This document shows positions 1-10,900 of a DNA stretch of 64,000 bases, piece by piece; within the stretch, counting starts at the first letter, position 1; every line of letters begins with the position of its first letter. The position numbers and the translations under genes were made by a program. The stretch comes from Iris pallida (Eukaryota > Streptophyta > Magnoliopsida > Asparagales > Iridaceae), in the NCBI GenBank assembly GCA_029216955.1, contig JANAVB010016199.1, positions 9,857,960-9,921,959 of the forward strand, in the 5' to 3' direction. The notes beneath the pieces are model-generated. The model was not told where the DNA came from. It saw only the letters and a list, made by a program, of their open reading frames with translations, and ran no database searches.

Positions 1-775
1 GAAGGACTTGGGAGAAGTAGGTCACATCCTTGGGATCAAAGTTCTATAAGATCGCAAGAAAATGATGTTGGGCTTATCCCAAGCTTCCTATATCGATATT
101 GTACTAACTCATTTTGGTATGCAAAATTCTAAGAAAGGTTTCTTACCTTTTAGACATAGAATTGCTCTATCAAAGGAGCAGTGTCCGAGGACATCTAAAG
201 AGATAGAGAACATGAAGGCAGTTCCTTATGCTTCAGCAGTAGGAAGCTTAATATATGCAATGCTAGTTTACCAGGCAGATAGTTTAGTTTCCTTGGGGTA
301 TACAGACTCAGAATTTCAGTCAGATAAGGATTCCAGGAAATCTACCTCAGGTTATGTGTTTACTTTGGAAGGTGGAGCCATTGTGTGGAGGAGTATCAAG
401 CAAAAATGTATTGCTGATTCTACCATAGAAGCCGAGTATGTGGCAGCCTCTGAGGCAGCCAAAAAAGCGGTTTGGCTCAGAAACTTTTTGTTGGACTTGG
501 ATGTGGTACCTAGTTTGCCTAAGTCTATTATAATTTATTGTGATAATAGTGGTGCAGTTGCAAACTTAAAGGAACTACGAGCCCATAAGACTGACAAACA
601 CATTAAGCGCAAGTACCACCTGATACGAGATTTCGTAAAGAAAGGAAAAGTTGCTGTGATCAAGATAGCATCAGCCGACAACCTAGCTGATCCCTTTACA
701 AAGAGCTTACCAGCTAAGGCTTTTGATAGTCATGTTAAGGGAATGGGAGTCAGATGTGTAGCAGCATGGCTTTAA
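1..775 (+). pseudogene. pol: Ty1/copia pol remnant: end of reverse transcriptase and RNase H
   Basis: This is the C-terminal end of a copia polyprotein. Bases 1-46 read as RT (KDLGEVGHILGIKVL), then an in-frame TAA at 47-49 interrupts; reading resumes with MMLGLSQASYIDIVL at 62. RNase H is recognisable from GYTDSEFQSDKDSRKSTSGYVF through the IEAEYVA acidic motif, YCDNSGAVA and the HKTDKHIKRKYHLIRD block, ending with KIASADNLADPFTK, all characteristic of plant copia. Compared with the family, the segment after AVGSLIYAML jumps directly to the pre-RNase H sequence ADSLVSLGYTDS, so about 50 residues (the end of RT) have been removed in frame. The stop and the deletion make it non-functional. The family call is firm; I do not assign the copia lineage. 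Confidence 0.88.
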
Positions 776-837
776 GTATAAGTGGGAGATTTGTAACAGT
801 ATACTGAAAAGCAATGCTTTGAGTATAAGCGGGAGAT
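776..837 (+). other. Copia polypurine tract region, duplicated
   Basis: After the RNase H stop codon the sequence contains two imperfect copies of the purine-rich motif AGTATAAGYGGGAGAT (about 774-790 and 822-837). The second directly abuts the LTR start TGTTAGGG and is the likely plus-strand primer (PPT). The first looks like a local duplication of about 48 bp. Confidence 0.6.
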
Positions 838-1262
838 TGTTAGGGTTATATACTAAAAGCATCACTTTTTTAGTAACCTTATTTCCTTAAATTTTGAATG
901 AGAATCATATGGGCAAATGTTTGCATATTGTATTTATTGCAAGTGTTAATGCAAATGTCTGATATTCTATGTTGTAGATAATATGTTGTGTGGTGTCACA
1001 CAGAAGATCATATTATCAATTCCCTATAGAGTATATAAATAGTTCACAACCTAGATGGACTTGGACAATCTACTGGAAAGGTTGTAGTGTAATCTGGTAT
1101 TAGTCTATCTTGACTATAGGTTTACACTAGTACACTTTGTGTGTATTGAACAGGACCACTTGAGGTTGTTCTCTTTGTACTGACTACATCAGAGAACAAA
1201 CACCTCTGTTATTATGGATGCTTGTGCTCTTAACCCGAATATAATAATGGACATGTATATGC
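838..1262 (+). repeat. Copia 3' LTR, left segment
   Basis: The LTR begins TGTTAGGGTTATATAC immediately after the PPT and runs to the insertion site of element F; bases 1263-1267 (AGTGT) are the target site duplicated on insertion. A TATA-like TATATAAATAG occurs near 1031-1041. The LTR resumes at 12890. Confidence 0.75.
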
Positions 1263-2675
1263 AGTGTTGTCACGACCCGCACCCTAGAGTAAGGGCACGA
1301 GAAGTGGGTACGTCCAGCCTACGCCACAGTGTCGGCGGTAGAACGCTGTCCTAGGTTACTATCTAATCAACAACTCACGCAATTATATAATGTACTTGTC
1401 AAATCTCAACTCCGAACAGAGGACAAGTATAGATATAATGAAATCTCAATCACAGTCTAAGCACGATAAGATAACACAGAAGTTATAACTAAAAACTAAA
1501 TAACAACATTTATAAACTACTAAATAATAATATCTCAAACAAACTCAAATACAACTCGTATCACAAGTTATTACAATTCAAGTTCTAAAACATGAAAAAC
1601 TAAACCAAGTCTACTAGCTAGTCTCCCGATCACTCCTGAGTGTCGGGGCCATAGGTAGCTAAGCCATCTCCTGCTCCAAGACAAGTAGGGCAAATATCCT
1701 CAGGGCAAGCATCTGTAATATTTTCAACAGGTCCAGTCAGGACAGGAACGAGCACAATCTCATCTAGAAAACCCAAGTAAATGACAGAGAACTATAAAGC
1801 AGTTATAGATAGTTGTATTGATGAATATGGCAGTTTGTACGAGTAATGATGTAGAGAGCAGTTAAGGTACAAAGAAAGTAAGGTAACTAAACAAGAAGAG
1901 AAACAATGCAAAGAAGACTGTGAAATAAGATCTAGCTGAACTAGAGTAATATTATGAGTTCAGATGGTACAATATAAGTCGAGTGTAATCCCAACGTGAG
2001 TCTAATATAAGATGAGTCGAATGTGATTCTAATCATTGTTCTAATATGGTGAATCGAATAAGGTGATACGAATAGTGATTCACATGATGTTCTAATAATG
2101 ATTCGAATAAATTCTTCAAGTGTGTTTTAAAATACTTAGTTAGACATATAAACGGCTAAGGGTAAATACAGCACATCGCACACCTGGCCGGGTGTGGAAT
2201 GGCTATCGTTCGAATATTATTCACAGGGGGTGGTTCGAATAGTGGAAATGTTCACATGTCAAATCAAGTATTTTCCCGTCCATCTAATACAAATGAATCT
2301 AAAATCCGACACATCAATCGAATACAAGTCCAACTAGCACATGAAGACACGAATAGGTGGTTTGAATAGTGATTCGTATGGTGATTCGAATAATAGAGGT
2401 AAGACGAGTAAGTATGTGTGTCGTATACATGGATTCAGAAATAAAAATACGTGTTTGTAACAGAGAATCACATACAGCTAACTAGAACAGAAGTACAGTA
2501 ATTGACAAATAAATGAGAGAACTATCAGAGAATGTACTCGCATGCTACTCTGAAAAGAGTAGTGTAATATCAGATGTCTGCACCAGAGTCACAATGTCCT
2601 AAACAGAGTAATATGAGTCATGATATGTAAAATATAAGAGAATTGAAAGCTACAATACAAACTACATGATTTTTA

Positions 2676-2812
2676 GGTCAAACTAGGTCAAAGTCAACTC
2701 TAAGTCAAACCTGGTCAACTGTCTAGGTTAAACTAGGTCCAAGTCATACTTGGTCAACTCTGGGTCAACCCAAGTCAACCACACTAGCCAAACTAGGTCA
2801 ATTGGGTCAAGC
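2676..2812 (-). promoter_or_regulatory. Cluster of TTGAC (W-box-like) words in element F left LTR
   Basis: On the minus strand, the sense of the element, about ten TTGAC words lie within roughly 140 bp, several as TTGACC. TTGAC(C/T) is the core bound by plant WRKY factors. The cluster is repeated in the other LTR (9364-9500, about twelve). It lies about 2.9 kb downstream of the predicted TATA, so it would be in transcribed sequence; regulatory function is inference. Confidence 0.35.
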
Positions 2813-5630
2813 CTAAGACAAACAAGTCTCACTAGGCCTAACCAGCCTATTCTAGCAAGCACACACACTATCTAGGCTATACAAGCAAACTACACATGAT
2901 CACTGGCATTCATGCTATAAACACAGGTTTATGAGCCATAGGCTATATGCCTAGGCTAATCACATAGTCCATTACACACTATCTAATCAAACTCTACCTA
3001 TACCATATCACACATCTAAGGTATATTACATATATTCCTATATGGAGCATTACACATAAACATAGATGAAATGTACTCACTACCCTTCCTACAACCATGT
3101 CTAACTACAGAACATTACCTATATATAAGGCCCATATCTTAAATATCCTTAATACCAATATGTAACTACATATATAAGGTACACCCTAACCTCTCATGCA
3201 CATATTCAAAATTCTCTTTGCCTTTAAACCCCTAAATAATCTATACACATACAACCAAATACCACCATAGCTATAGCCTACAAGTTATCTTTCCCCCCTC
3301 TCATTATCCCCTATTCTAACTAACACAAAATATAAATGAACACATACCTATATACCTATCAGTCACCCCTCCTGTGCACTAACATATCCTAATACTAACT
3401 AATCCTAACATGCTAACAGTATACTCTAACAGTGTAGACACTAGGATACTAACTCTAACCCACTCTTACAAAATCCCCACACCTTGCCATGCCAAGCCAT
3501 TGTAATACAAAGTCAGGGCAGGGCAATGCATGCCTGCTGCATTGCTAAGGCTTGCTGCTGCTTGCTTGCCAAGCAGGCAAACAAGGCAGCAAGTAGTATC
3601 CTGTCACTGGTCACTGCAATGCAGGGCCTAGGACAGCCCTCAGTGCTAATGCAGCTGCTACTTGCTGCTACACTGCAAGCCAGGCCAAGCCAACCAAAAC
3701 CAATGCTCTGCTACATTGCTAACCCCCAACTGAAGCACACAAATCACATGATCTTCACATACATATACATAGATATATGTAGCAGGTAATTCCTAATTAA
3801 ATGCAATGAAGAAAAAAGGAAAACTGGAACCTAAATTAAATCTCATCTCAGTGTGTGTGTGTGGTGGGCAATGTGTGTGTGAGATGTATAAACATGTGTG
3901 TGTGTGTTCTCAAAAACTTGAGAGGGTCACCATCACAGATTTGGTTTCCAGGAAAAAAAAGATATCAATACAGTTAACCATAATCTAAAGTATATGCAAT
4001 AGTAAAGAACATGGCAATTAGCAGTTTCAAAACTATTAAATCTAAGGTCTCGAACATCACTTGGAAACCATTTATCCCATTGCTAATAGTTGAACTAAAA
4101 GGCACATGAACTTAACATGTGATTGAACATCAAACTAGTTTTAAACATGGAAAAATAAATCGGAATTGAAACAGGGATTATCAGTTCCCCCTTTGCACAG
4201 CCCAAAACCACATCTCAAAATCCCATTATTCTAGTGTAAGAACCTAATCTATCATGTAAACCAACTATCAGTAGCATTTACATATGCTCATGAATTAAAC
4301 ATGGCTAAAAACACTTAAAATCAGTTTTTTTTAAAAGAATGAAAAGTTCAGGATTTAAGTATCAGTATCTGGCTGTTTGGTTACATTGAATCTAGTAAAT
4401 GAAAATCTCCATTCGAATCTCCATAAACCCAAAACTGAGATGAACAAATCAAATCCTATCTGGAAACCAAATACCAATATCATTGAATATATCAATCTCA
4501 AAAAAACCCAAAACAATCCCCCATTCAATTCAGGTATCAGTAAAATAAGTGACAAGAGAAGTGCTAAATCAAACTAAATCCCAGTCAAATCCAATTTCAG
4601 TGTGATCAAGTGTTCCTACTATAAGTACGTGTCCTGGGGGGTATTCGTGTCAATGCAAATAGACACGGGGTGTCCAAGAATCAATCGAAATAGTGTATCA
4701 GAAACTGTGAAAAGCTGGGCTCGTGCACACATGTCGAGTCCAAAAGGACACGACACAGTCAACCATCTATTTCGTGTACGTGTCTAGAGCTAGAGGGGGT
4801 CTAGGGGTATGTGTGTGTCACCCAGACCAGTGTCCAAGTGTCGCGTGTCCTGAGCACGAGACACGAAACAGTGAAGAGAAAACAGTGTGCACAGTGTATT
4901 GAAAAACCCGTGCGCGTGTGATTACTCACAAACTACTCGACGAAGTCGCCTCAAAATTGGTGTGCATGCTGACAGTGATTGCCCGCATGTGTCGACCAAA
5001 ACTTGTGCCGTGAAAATCTGTGTCGTGTCCTACAGGACACTCGGGCAGCAGGAGAGCACAGTACTCCCATGTGCAGTGTCCAACAGCAGGTTCGTGTCCG
5101 ATTTTGGACACGAACAGGGGTCCAACTCATGCTCAGTCATATATATAATTAATCCCCATATATAGGGCTACACAACCATGTAATTTTTTTTGAAAAACAG
5201 TAACATTCAATCCATTAAGACATTTCAACAAATACCTACACTACACTACGACACATGTCCGATACGGACACCAAACGGACACGAATTCCATCCAAATTTC
5301 GGGGACACCTAGGGAACTCCTAGATCTAGCCCTACATGCAAAGAAAATTGAAATTTAAATCAATTTAGAGGGTTTTACCTATATGTGCAAAAAGCTTAGA
5401 AAAGCTTCAAATGGGGGATTCTTCCTCTTGATGCCAAAAGCTCCAAATTGTCCCAAAGCTGGAATTAAATTCCACATTCAAAAAATAGGAGGAAATTAGG
5501 TTCTAACGTAAGAAACTAGGATTAAAAAGGAATTAAAATGGATTTATGGAGATTTTTGGAAGAGGGACAAAGACCTTTCTTTTTCCAATGTTGAAATGAA
5601 TAAAGAAGAGGCAAGCCCTAGAGAATAAGT

Positions 5631-5674
5631 GTTTATATAGGGTGGGGATCCCTATGGCTGGTCATTTAGGGTTT
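5631..5674 (-). promoter_or_regulatory. Core promoter of element F in left LTR: telo-box and TATA
   Basis: On the minus strand AAACCCTAA (5666-5674), the plant telo-box, is followed about 27 bp later by TATATAAAC (5631-5639). The pair lies about 0.58 kb into the LTR, a normal U3 length, so the transcript start is expected near 5600 and most of the LTR would be R/U5. This copy is in the 3' LTR; the operative copy is at 12302-12345. Confidence 0.55.
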
Positions 5675-6214
5675 GGTTAGGGTTAGGGCTTCTAGTTATG
5701 GGCCATGGGCCAAGTCATGATCAAATAAATCATTAAGCCATAAGTCATTTCATGAAACCATAAACCATGACTTAAATCCACTAAACCAAGTCCCCTCATT
5801 CTAAAATTAGTTTCTAATCACTAAAAGTAGGTTAACCTAAGTTAGACTAGGGTCACCATGGCTAGGGTTAGCTTCTAGGCTAGTTTACTAGGTCTCAACA
5901 AGTCAAGGTCAAACTGGAACTCACCAATTCAACAAATCACCAAATAATTCAAATAAGTCAAAATGACCAAATACTCCTAGGCTAAAAATGATAATTAAAT
6001 CATCCTAATGACATGGTTAGGCTCTAGGTCATGCAGTCTCTATGGTTTCACTAGCAGCACATCAAAATCACAAGTCATAACTTAAAATAGATTTTAAATA
6101 GTTTAAAAATAATTAAAAATCACCAAAAAATATAATATGAAATAAATATCAATAAATAATAATTATAATTACAAAATTTCAAAAATACCCTCATCTGGAA
6201 AACTGGGTGTTACA

Positions 6215-6366
6215 ATTCTACCCACCTTAGAAAAATTTCGTCCTCGAAATTAAAATGATCGCACCCCTTCTAGGTCAAACCCAAACAATCAAGGTCAAGA
6301 GATAATCATGCAAACATAATCTTACGGGTCGTGATTTCACAGTCTCGAACAGGGTAGCTACACTAT
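6215..6366 (-). other. Element F 3' end: polypurine tract and noncoding tail
   Basis: On the minus strand the sequence next to the 3' LTR is AAGGTGGGTAGAAT, a polypurine tract, preceded by the gaggacgaaattttt block typical of Tekay-like chromoviruses. The remaining bases up to the gag end show no coding similarity: this is where pol has been lost. Confidence 0.65.
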
Positions 6367-7746
6367 CTAGCAATCACAAGCAATATCCTGGCAGGTACTA
6401 ATGGAAATCACACATGAAAGTGGAGAAGAAGAACAGGAAGATGAACCTTCTAACCCATCACCCGCAGCGTCGGTCTCCTCGACTGCCATCGCAAAAGCTC
6501 CACCCCTCTGGGCATGGTGCTGCGCTACAGGTAGCCTAGCTCCCTCTCTCTGACCTGGTGCTCTGTCATATATGGGTGCAGTAGGGCAATCCCTGACCTG
6601 ATGAGCAGCGAATCCACAGAACAGACAAACCTTCCGCCTCCTATAACAAGTCTCCCAAACGTGCCCTGCCCTCTTACAGTAAGCACAAGTCTGCATCGTG
6701 CGGTCCTGCCCTCTAGGTTGATGTTGTGCCTGCTATACTCGTACCGGTGCCTGTATCTGCTGAATCTGTACATGAGGCCTCTTGGCCTGGCCTCTGCTGC
6801 TCATGCCTCCAACTGGGTCTCGCCCCCTTTTGAGCCTAAGCTCAAGATCATCCTCAGCCAATAAGGCTCCCGTCAAAATCTCCTCAAAAGTGGCATCCAT
6901 GTTGCCCTTGGTCAAGGACTTGACTTCCTTGACCAGACCCTTCCGGAACCTCTGGGCCTTCGCCGTCTCGCTCAAACCCTCTACGAATCTGTCGAGGCGA
7001 TCGAACTCCCCAGCATACTCCTCCACTGACAGAGTCCCCTGAACCAAGCTCTCGAACTGCGACTCCAAGGCTCGAAGCGCTGAATCTGGAAAGAACTTCT
7101 TCTTGAAGAAGCCCTTGAACTCCACCCAGGACTGTCCAGCTACTCCCACCCTGGGGTCTGACCGGTACCAGGTGCGAGCAAGGTCTCGCATCCGGCTAGC
7201 TGCTGCCTCTATCTGGAGATCTGTCGGTATCCTGGCCAGGCGGAAGATCTCCTCTATATGCTCGATCCACTCATCGGCATATAGGATCCCATCTGTCCCC
7301 AGAAAGTCTCTGGGGCTCATCTTCTGAAACTGCTCGATCTTCGGTGTCCTCGACTGCTGGATCACTGGTCGAACTGCGACCATCGTAAGGGCCAACTCCA
7401 TGCTCCTGTCCTGTCGGGCCTGCTGCCGGTCCATAAACTGCTGGAAGTAAGCGAACATCTGTGCCGCATCCACGTATCCTGTAGGCGGCGGCTGCTGGAA
7501 CTCCATCTCTGGGATGACCGGGTCCTGTCTCCGAGCTGGTGGAGGCATACCCCTTGCTGCTGCTGCTGATGTCCCAATATGAGTAGAGGTGGCAGGAGCT
7601 GCAGCCTCCTGACCCTGCTGAACTGGCTGGGAGGTGGCAGTCCCCTCTACAGCAACTGCTGCACCAGAGCGATGTGATCGTGTCTCCACCATCCTGAAGA
7701 CAGATCGAACAAGGAAGTCAATACTGAGCAGGAATCGATATATCAA
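6367..7746 (-). pseudogene. gag: Element F gag with two zinc knuckles, one internal stop
   Basis: Gag would form the cytoplasmic virus-like particle and bind the element RNA. The reading frame opens at 7746; the better start is the Met at codon 19 (MVETRSHRSG, a typical chromoviral gag beginning). A glutamine/proline-rich N-terminus is followed by the Retrotrans_gag region (IEQFQKMSPRDFLG, WIEHIEEIFRLARI, RTWYRSDP, FKGFFKKKFFPDSA, VEEYAGEFDRLDRFVEGL). A TAG at 6733-6735 interrupts the frame; in the same frame two CX2CX4HX4C knuckles follow, CAYCKRAGHVWETC and CLFCGFAAHQVRDC. The frame then stops in what would be the start of protease; the Asp active site, RT and integrase are missing. One stop and no frameshift agree with a young insertion. 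Family assignment is firm. Confidence 0.88.
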
Positions 7747-7957
7747 AGGAGGACAGTTATTTCAAAGAAGGCAAATCAGTACGATATGTAGATGGTATGA
7801 TTTTAAGCAGAATTTTCCTAACTGTGATTGAGTGCCTCTCCGGTAAAGCCTATCTCTCAGTCCTATCGCAGGCTCGCAGTAGTACAACTAAGTCGTCGTA
7901 CTACCTCAATATCGTACTAATGCGACTCTGGACCTGCATGGGCCACCACTAAAAATG
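7747..7957 (-). other. Element F 5' leader with conserved PBS-proximal block
   Basis: On the minus strand, directly after the 5' LTR comes TTTTTAGTGGTGGCCCATGC, followed by AGGTCC. The GTGGTGGCCCATRCAGGTC core recurs at the same place in elements C (32584) and E (about 48187). This is where the tRNA primer binding site should be, but it is not the usual initiator-Met sequence TGGTATCAGAGC and I cannot assign a tRNA. Confidence 0.5.
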
Positions 7958-10900
7958 TGTCACGACCCGCACCCTAGAGTAAGGGCACGAGAAGTGGGTA
8001 CGTCCAGCCTACGTCGCAGTGTCGACGGTAGAACGCTGTCCTAGGTTACTATCTAATCAACAACTCACGCAATTATATAATGTACTTGTCAAATCTCAAC
8101 TCCGAACGGAGGACAAGTATAGATATAATGAAATCTCAATCACAGTCTAAGCACGATAAGATAACACAGAAGTTACAACTAAAAACTAAATAACAACATT
8201 TATAAACTACTAAATAATAATATCTCAAACAAACTCAAATACAACTCGTATCACAAGTTATTATAATTCAAGTTCTAAAACATGAAAAACTAAACCAAGT
8301 CTACTAGCTAGTCTTCCGATCACTCATGAGTGTCGGGGACATAGGTAGCTAAGCCATCTCCTGCTCCAAGGCAAGTAGGGCAAATATCCTCTGGACAAGC
8401 ATCTGTAATATTTTCAACAGGTCCAGTCAGGACAGGAACGAGCACAATCTCATCTAGAAAACCCAAGTAAATAACAGAGAACTATAAAGCAGTTATAGAC
8501 AGTTGTATTGATGAATATGTAGTTTGTACGAGTAATGATGTAGAGAGCAGTTAAGGTACAAGAAAAGTAAGGTAACTAAACAAGAAGAGAAACATAGCAA
8601 AGAAGACTGTAAAATAAGATCTAGCCGAACTAGAGTAACATAATGAGTTCAGATGGTACAATATAAGTCGAGTGTAATCCCAATATGAGTCTAATATAAG
8701 ATGAGTCGAATGTGATTCTAATTATTGTTCTAATATGGTGAATCGAATAAGGTGATACGAATAGTGATTCACATGATATTCTAATAATGATTCGAATAAA
8801 TTCTTCAAGTGTGTTTAAAATACTTAGTTAGACATGTAAACGGCTAAGGGTAAATGCGGTACATCACATACCTGGCCGGGTGTGGAATGGCTATCATTCG
8901 AATATTATTCACAGGGGGTGGTTCGAATAGTGGGAATGTTCACATGTCTAATCAAGTATTTCCCCGCCCATCTAATATAAATGAATCCAAAATCCGAAAC
9001 ATCAATCGAATACAAGTCCAACTAGCACATGAAGATACGAATAGGTGGTTCGAATAGTGATTCGTATGGTGATTCGAATAATAGAGGTAAGACGAGTAAG
9101 TATGTGTGTCGTATACATGGATTCAGAAATAAAAATACGTGTTTGTAACAGAGAATCACATACAGCTAACTAGAACTGAAGTGCAGTAATTGACAAATAA
9201 ATGAAAGAACTATCAGAGAATGTACTCGCCTGCTACTCTGAAAAGAGTAGTGTAATATCAGATGCCTGCACCAGAGTCACAATATCCTAAACAGAGTAAT
9301 ATGAGTCATGATATGTAAAATACAAGAGAATTGAAAGCTACAATGCAAACTACATGATTTCTAGGTCAAACTAGGTCAAAGTCAACTCTAAGTCAAACCT
9401 GGTCAACTGTCTAGGTCAAACTAGGTCCAAGTCATACTTGGTCAACTCTGGGTCAACCCAAGTCAACCACACTAGTCAAACTAGGTCAATTGGGTCAAGC
9501 CTAAGCCAAACAAGTCGCACGAGGCCTAACCAGCCCATTCTAGCAAGCACACACATTATCTAGGCTATACAAGCCAACTACACATGATCACTGGCATTCA
9601 TGCTATAAACACAGGTTTATGAGCCATAGGCTATATGCCTAGGCTAATCACATAGTCCATTACACACTATCTAATCAAACTCTACCTATACCATATCACA
9701 CATCTAAGGTATATTACATATATTCCAATATAGAGCATTACACATAAACATAGATGAAATGTACTCACTACCCTTCCTACAACCATGTCTAACTACAGAA
9801 TATTACCTATATATAAGGCCCATATCTTAAATATCCTTAATACCAATATGTAACTACATATGTAAAGTACACCCTAACCTCTCATGCACATATTCAAAAT
9901 TCTCCTTGCCTTTAAACCCCTAAATAATCTATACACATACAACCAAATACCACCATAGCTATAGCCCTCTTTCCCCCCTCTCATTATCCCCTATTCTAAC
10001 TCACACAAAATATAAATGAACACATACCCATATACCTATCAGTCACCCCTCCTGTTTACTAACATATCCTAATACTAACTAATCCTAACATGCTAACAGT
10101 ATACTCTAACAGTGTAGACACTAGGATACTAACTCTAACCCACTCTTACAAAATCCCCACACCTTGCCATGCCAAGCCATTGTAATACAAAGTCAGGGCA
10201 GGGCAATGCATGCCTGCTGCATTGCTAAGGCTTGCTGCTGCTTGCTTGCCAAGCAGGCAAACAAGGCAGCAAGCAGTGTCCTGTCACTGGTCACTGCAAT
10301 GCAGGGCCTAGGACAGCCCTCAGTGCTAATGCAGCTGCTACTTGCTGCTACACTGCAAGCCAGGCCAAGCCAACCAAAACCAATGCTCTGCTACATTGCT
10401 AACCCCCAACTGAAGCACACAAATCATATGATCTTCACATACATATACACAGATATATGTAGCAGGTAATTCCTAATTAAATGCAATAAGGAAAAAAAGA
10501 AAACTGGAACCTAAATTAAATCTCATCTCAGTGTGTGTGTGTGGTGGGCAATGTGTGTGTGAGATGTATAAACATGTGTGTGTGTTCTCAGAAACTTGAG
10601 AGGGTCACCATCACAGATTTGGTTTCCAAGAAAAAAAAGATATCAATACAGTTAACCATAATCTAAAGTATATACAATAGTAAAGAACATGGCAATTAGC
10701 AGTTTCAAAACTGTTAAATCTAAGGTCTCGAACATCACTTGGAAACCATTTATACCATTGCTAATAGTTGAACTGAAAGGCACATGAACTTAACATGTGA
10801 TTGAACATCAAACTAGTTTTAAACATGGAAAAATAAATCAGAATTGAAACAGGGATTATCAGTTCCCCCTTTTGCACAGCCCAAAACCACATCTCAAAAT

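Larger units (their letters stand above)
1268..6214 (-). repeat. Element F 3' LTR (4947 bp)
   Basis: Direct repeat of 7958-12884, starting TGTCACGACCCGCACC and ending GGGTGTTACA on +. It is exceptionally long; plant LTRs are usually well below 2 kb. It contains no recognisable gene. The 101-codon ORF at 3484-3789 is found in both LTRs but is low-complexity (CTGC/GGCAAG-rich). Visible sub-structure: TTCGAAT-rich stretch 2000-2400, GGTCAA-rich cluster 2676-2812, GT microsatellite 3851-3908, repeated GTGTCC/GGACAC words 4620-5290, and on the minus strand a telo-box plus TATA near 5631-5674. Confidence 0.92.

Noticed and set aside
3484..3789. 101-codon ORF repeated at 10164-10469, almost identical
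   Set aside because: Both copies lie in the two LTRs of element F, so identity reflects recent LTR duplication. The protein is low-complexity (Cys/Ala/Leu from CTGC words) with no domain and no start context that sets it apart.
5660..5690. Interstitial telomere repeat (TTTAGGG)n
   Set aside because: Only two or three degenerate units; better explained as a telo-box promoter motif, as it lies just upstream of a TATA in both LTRs.
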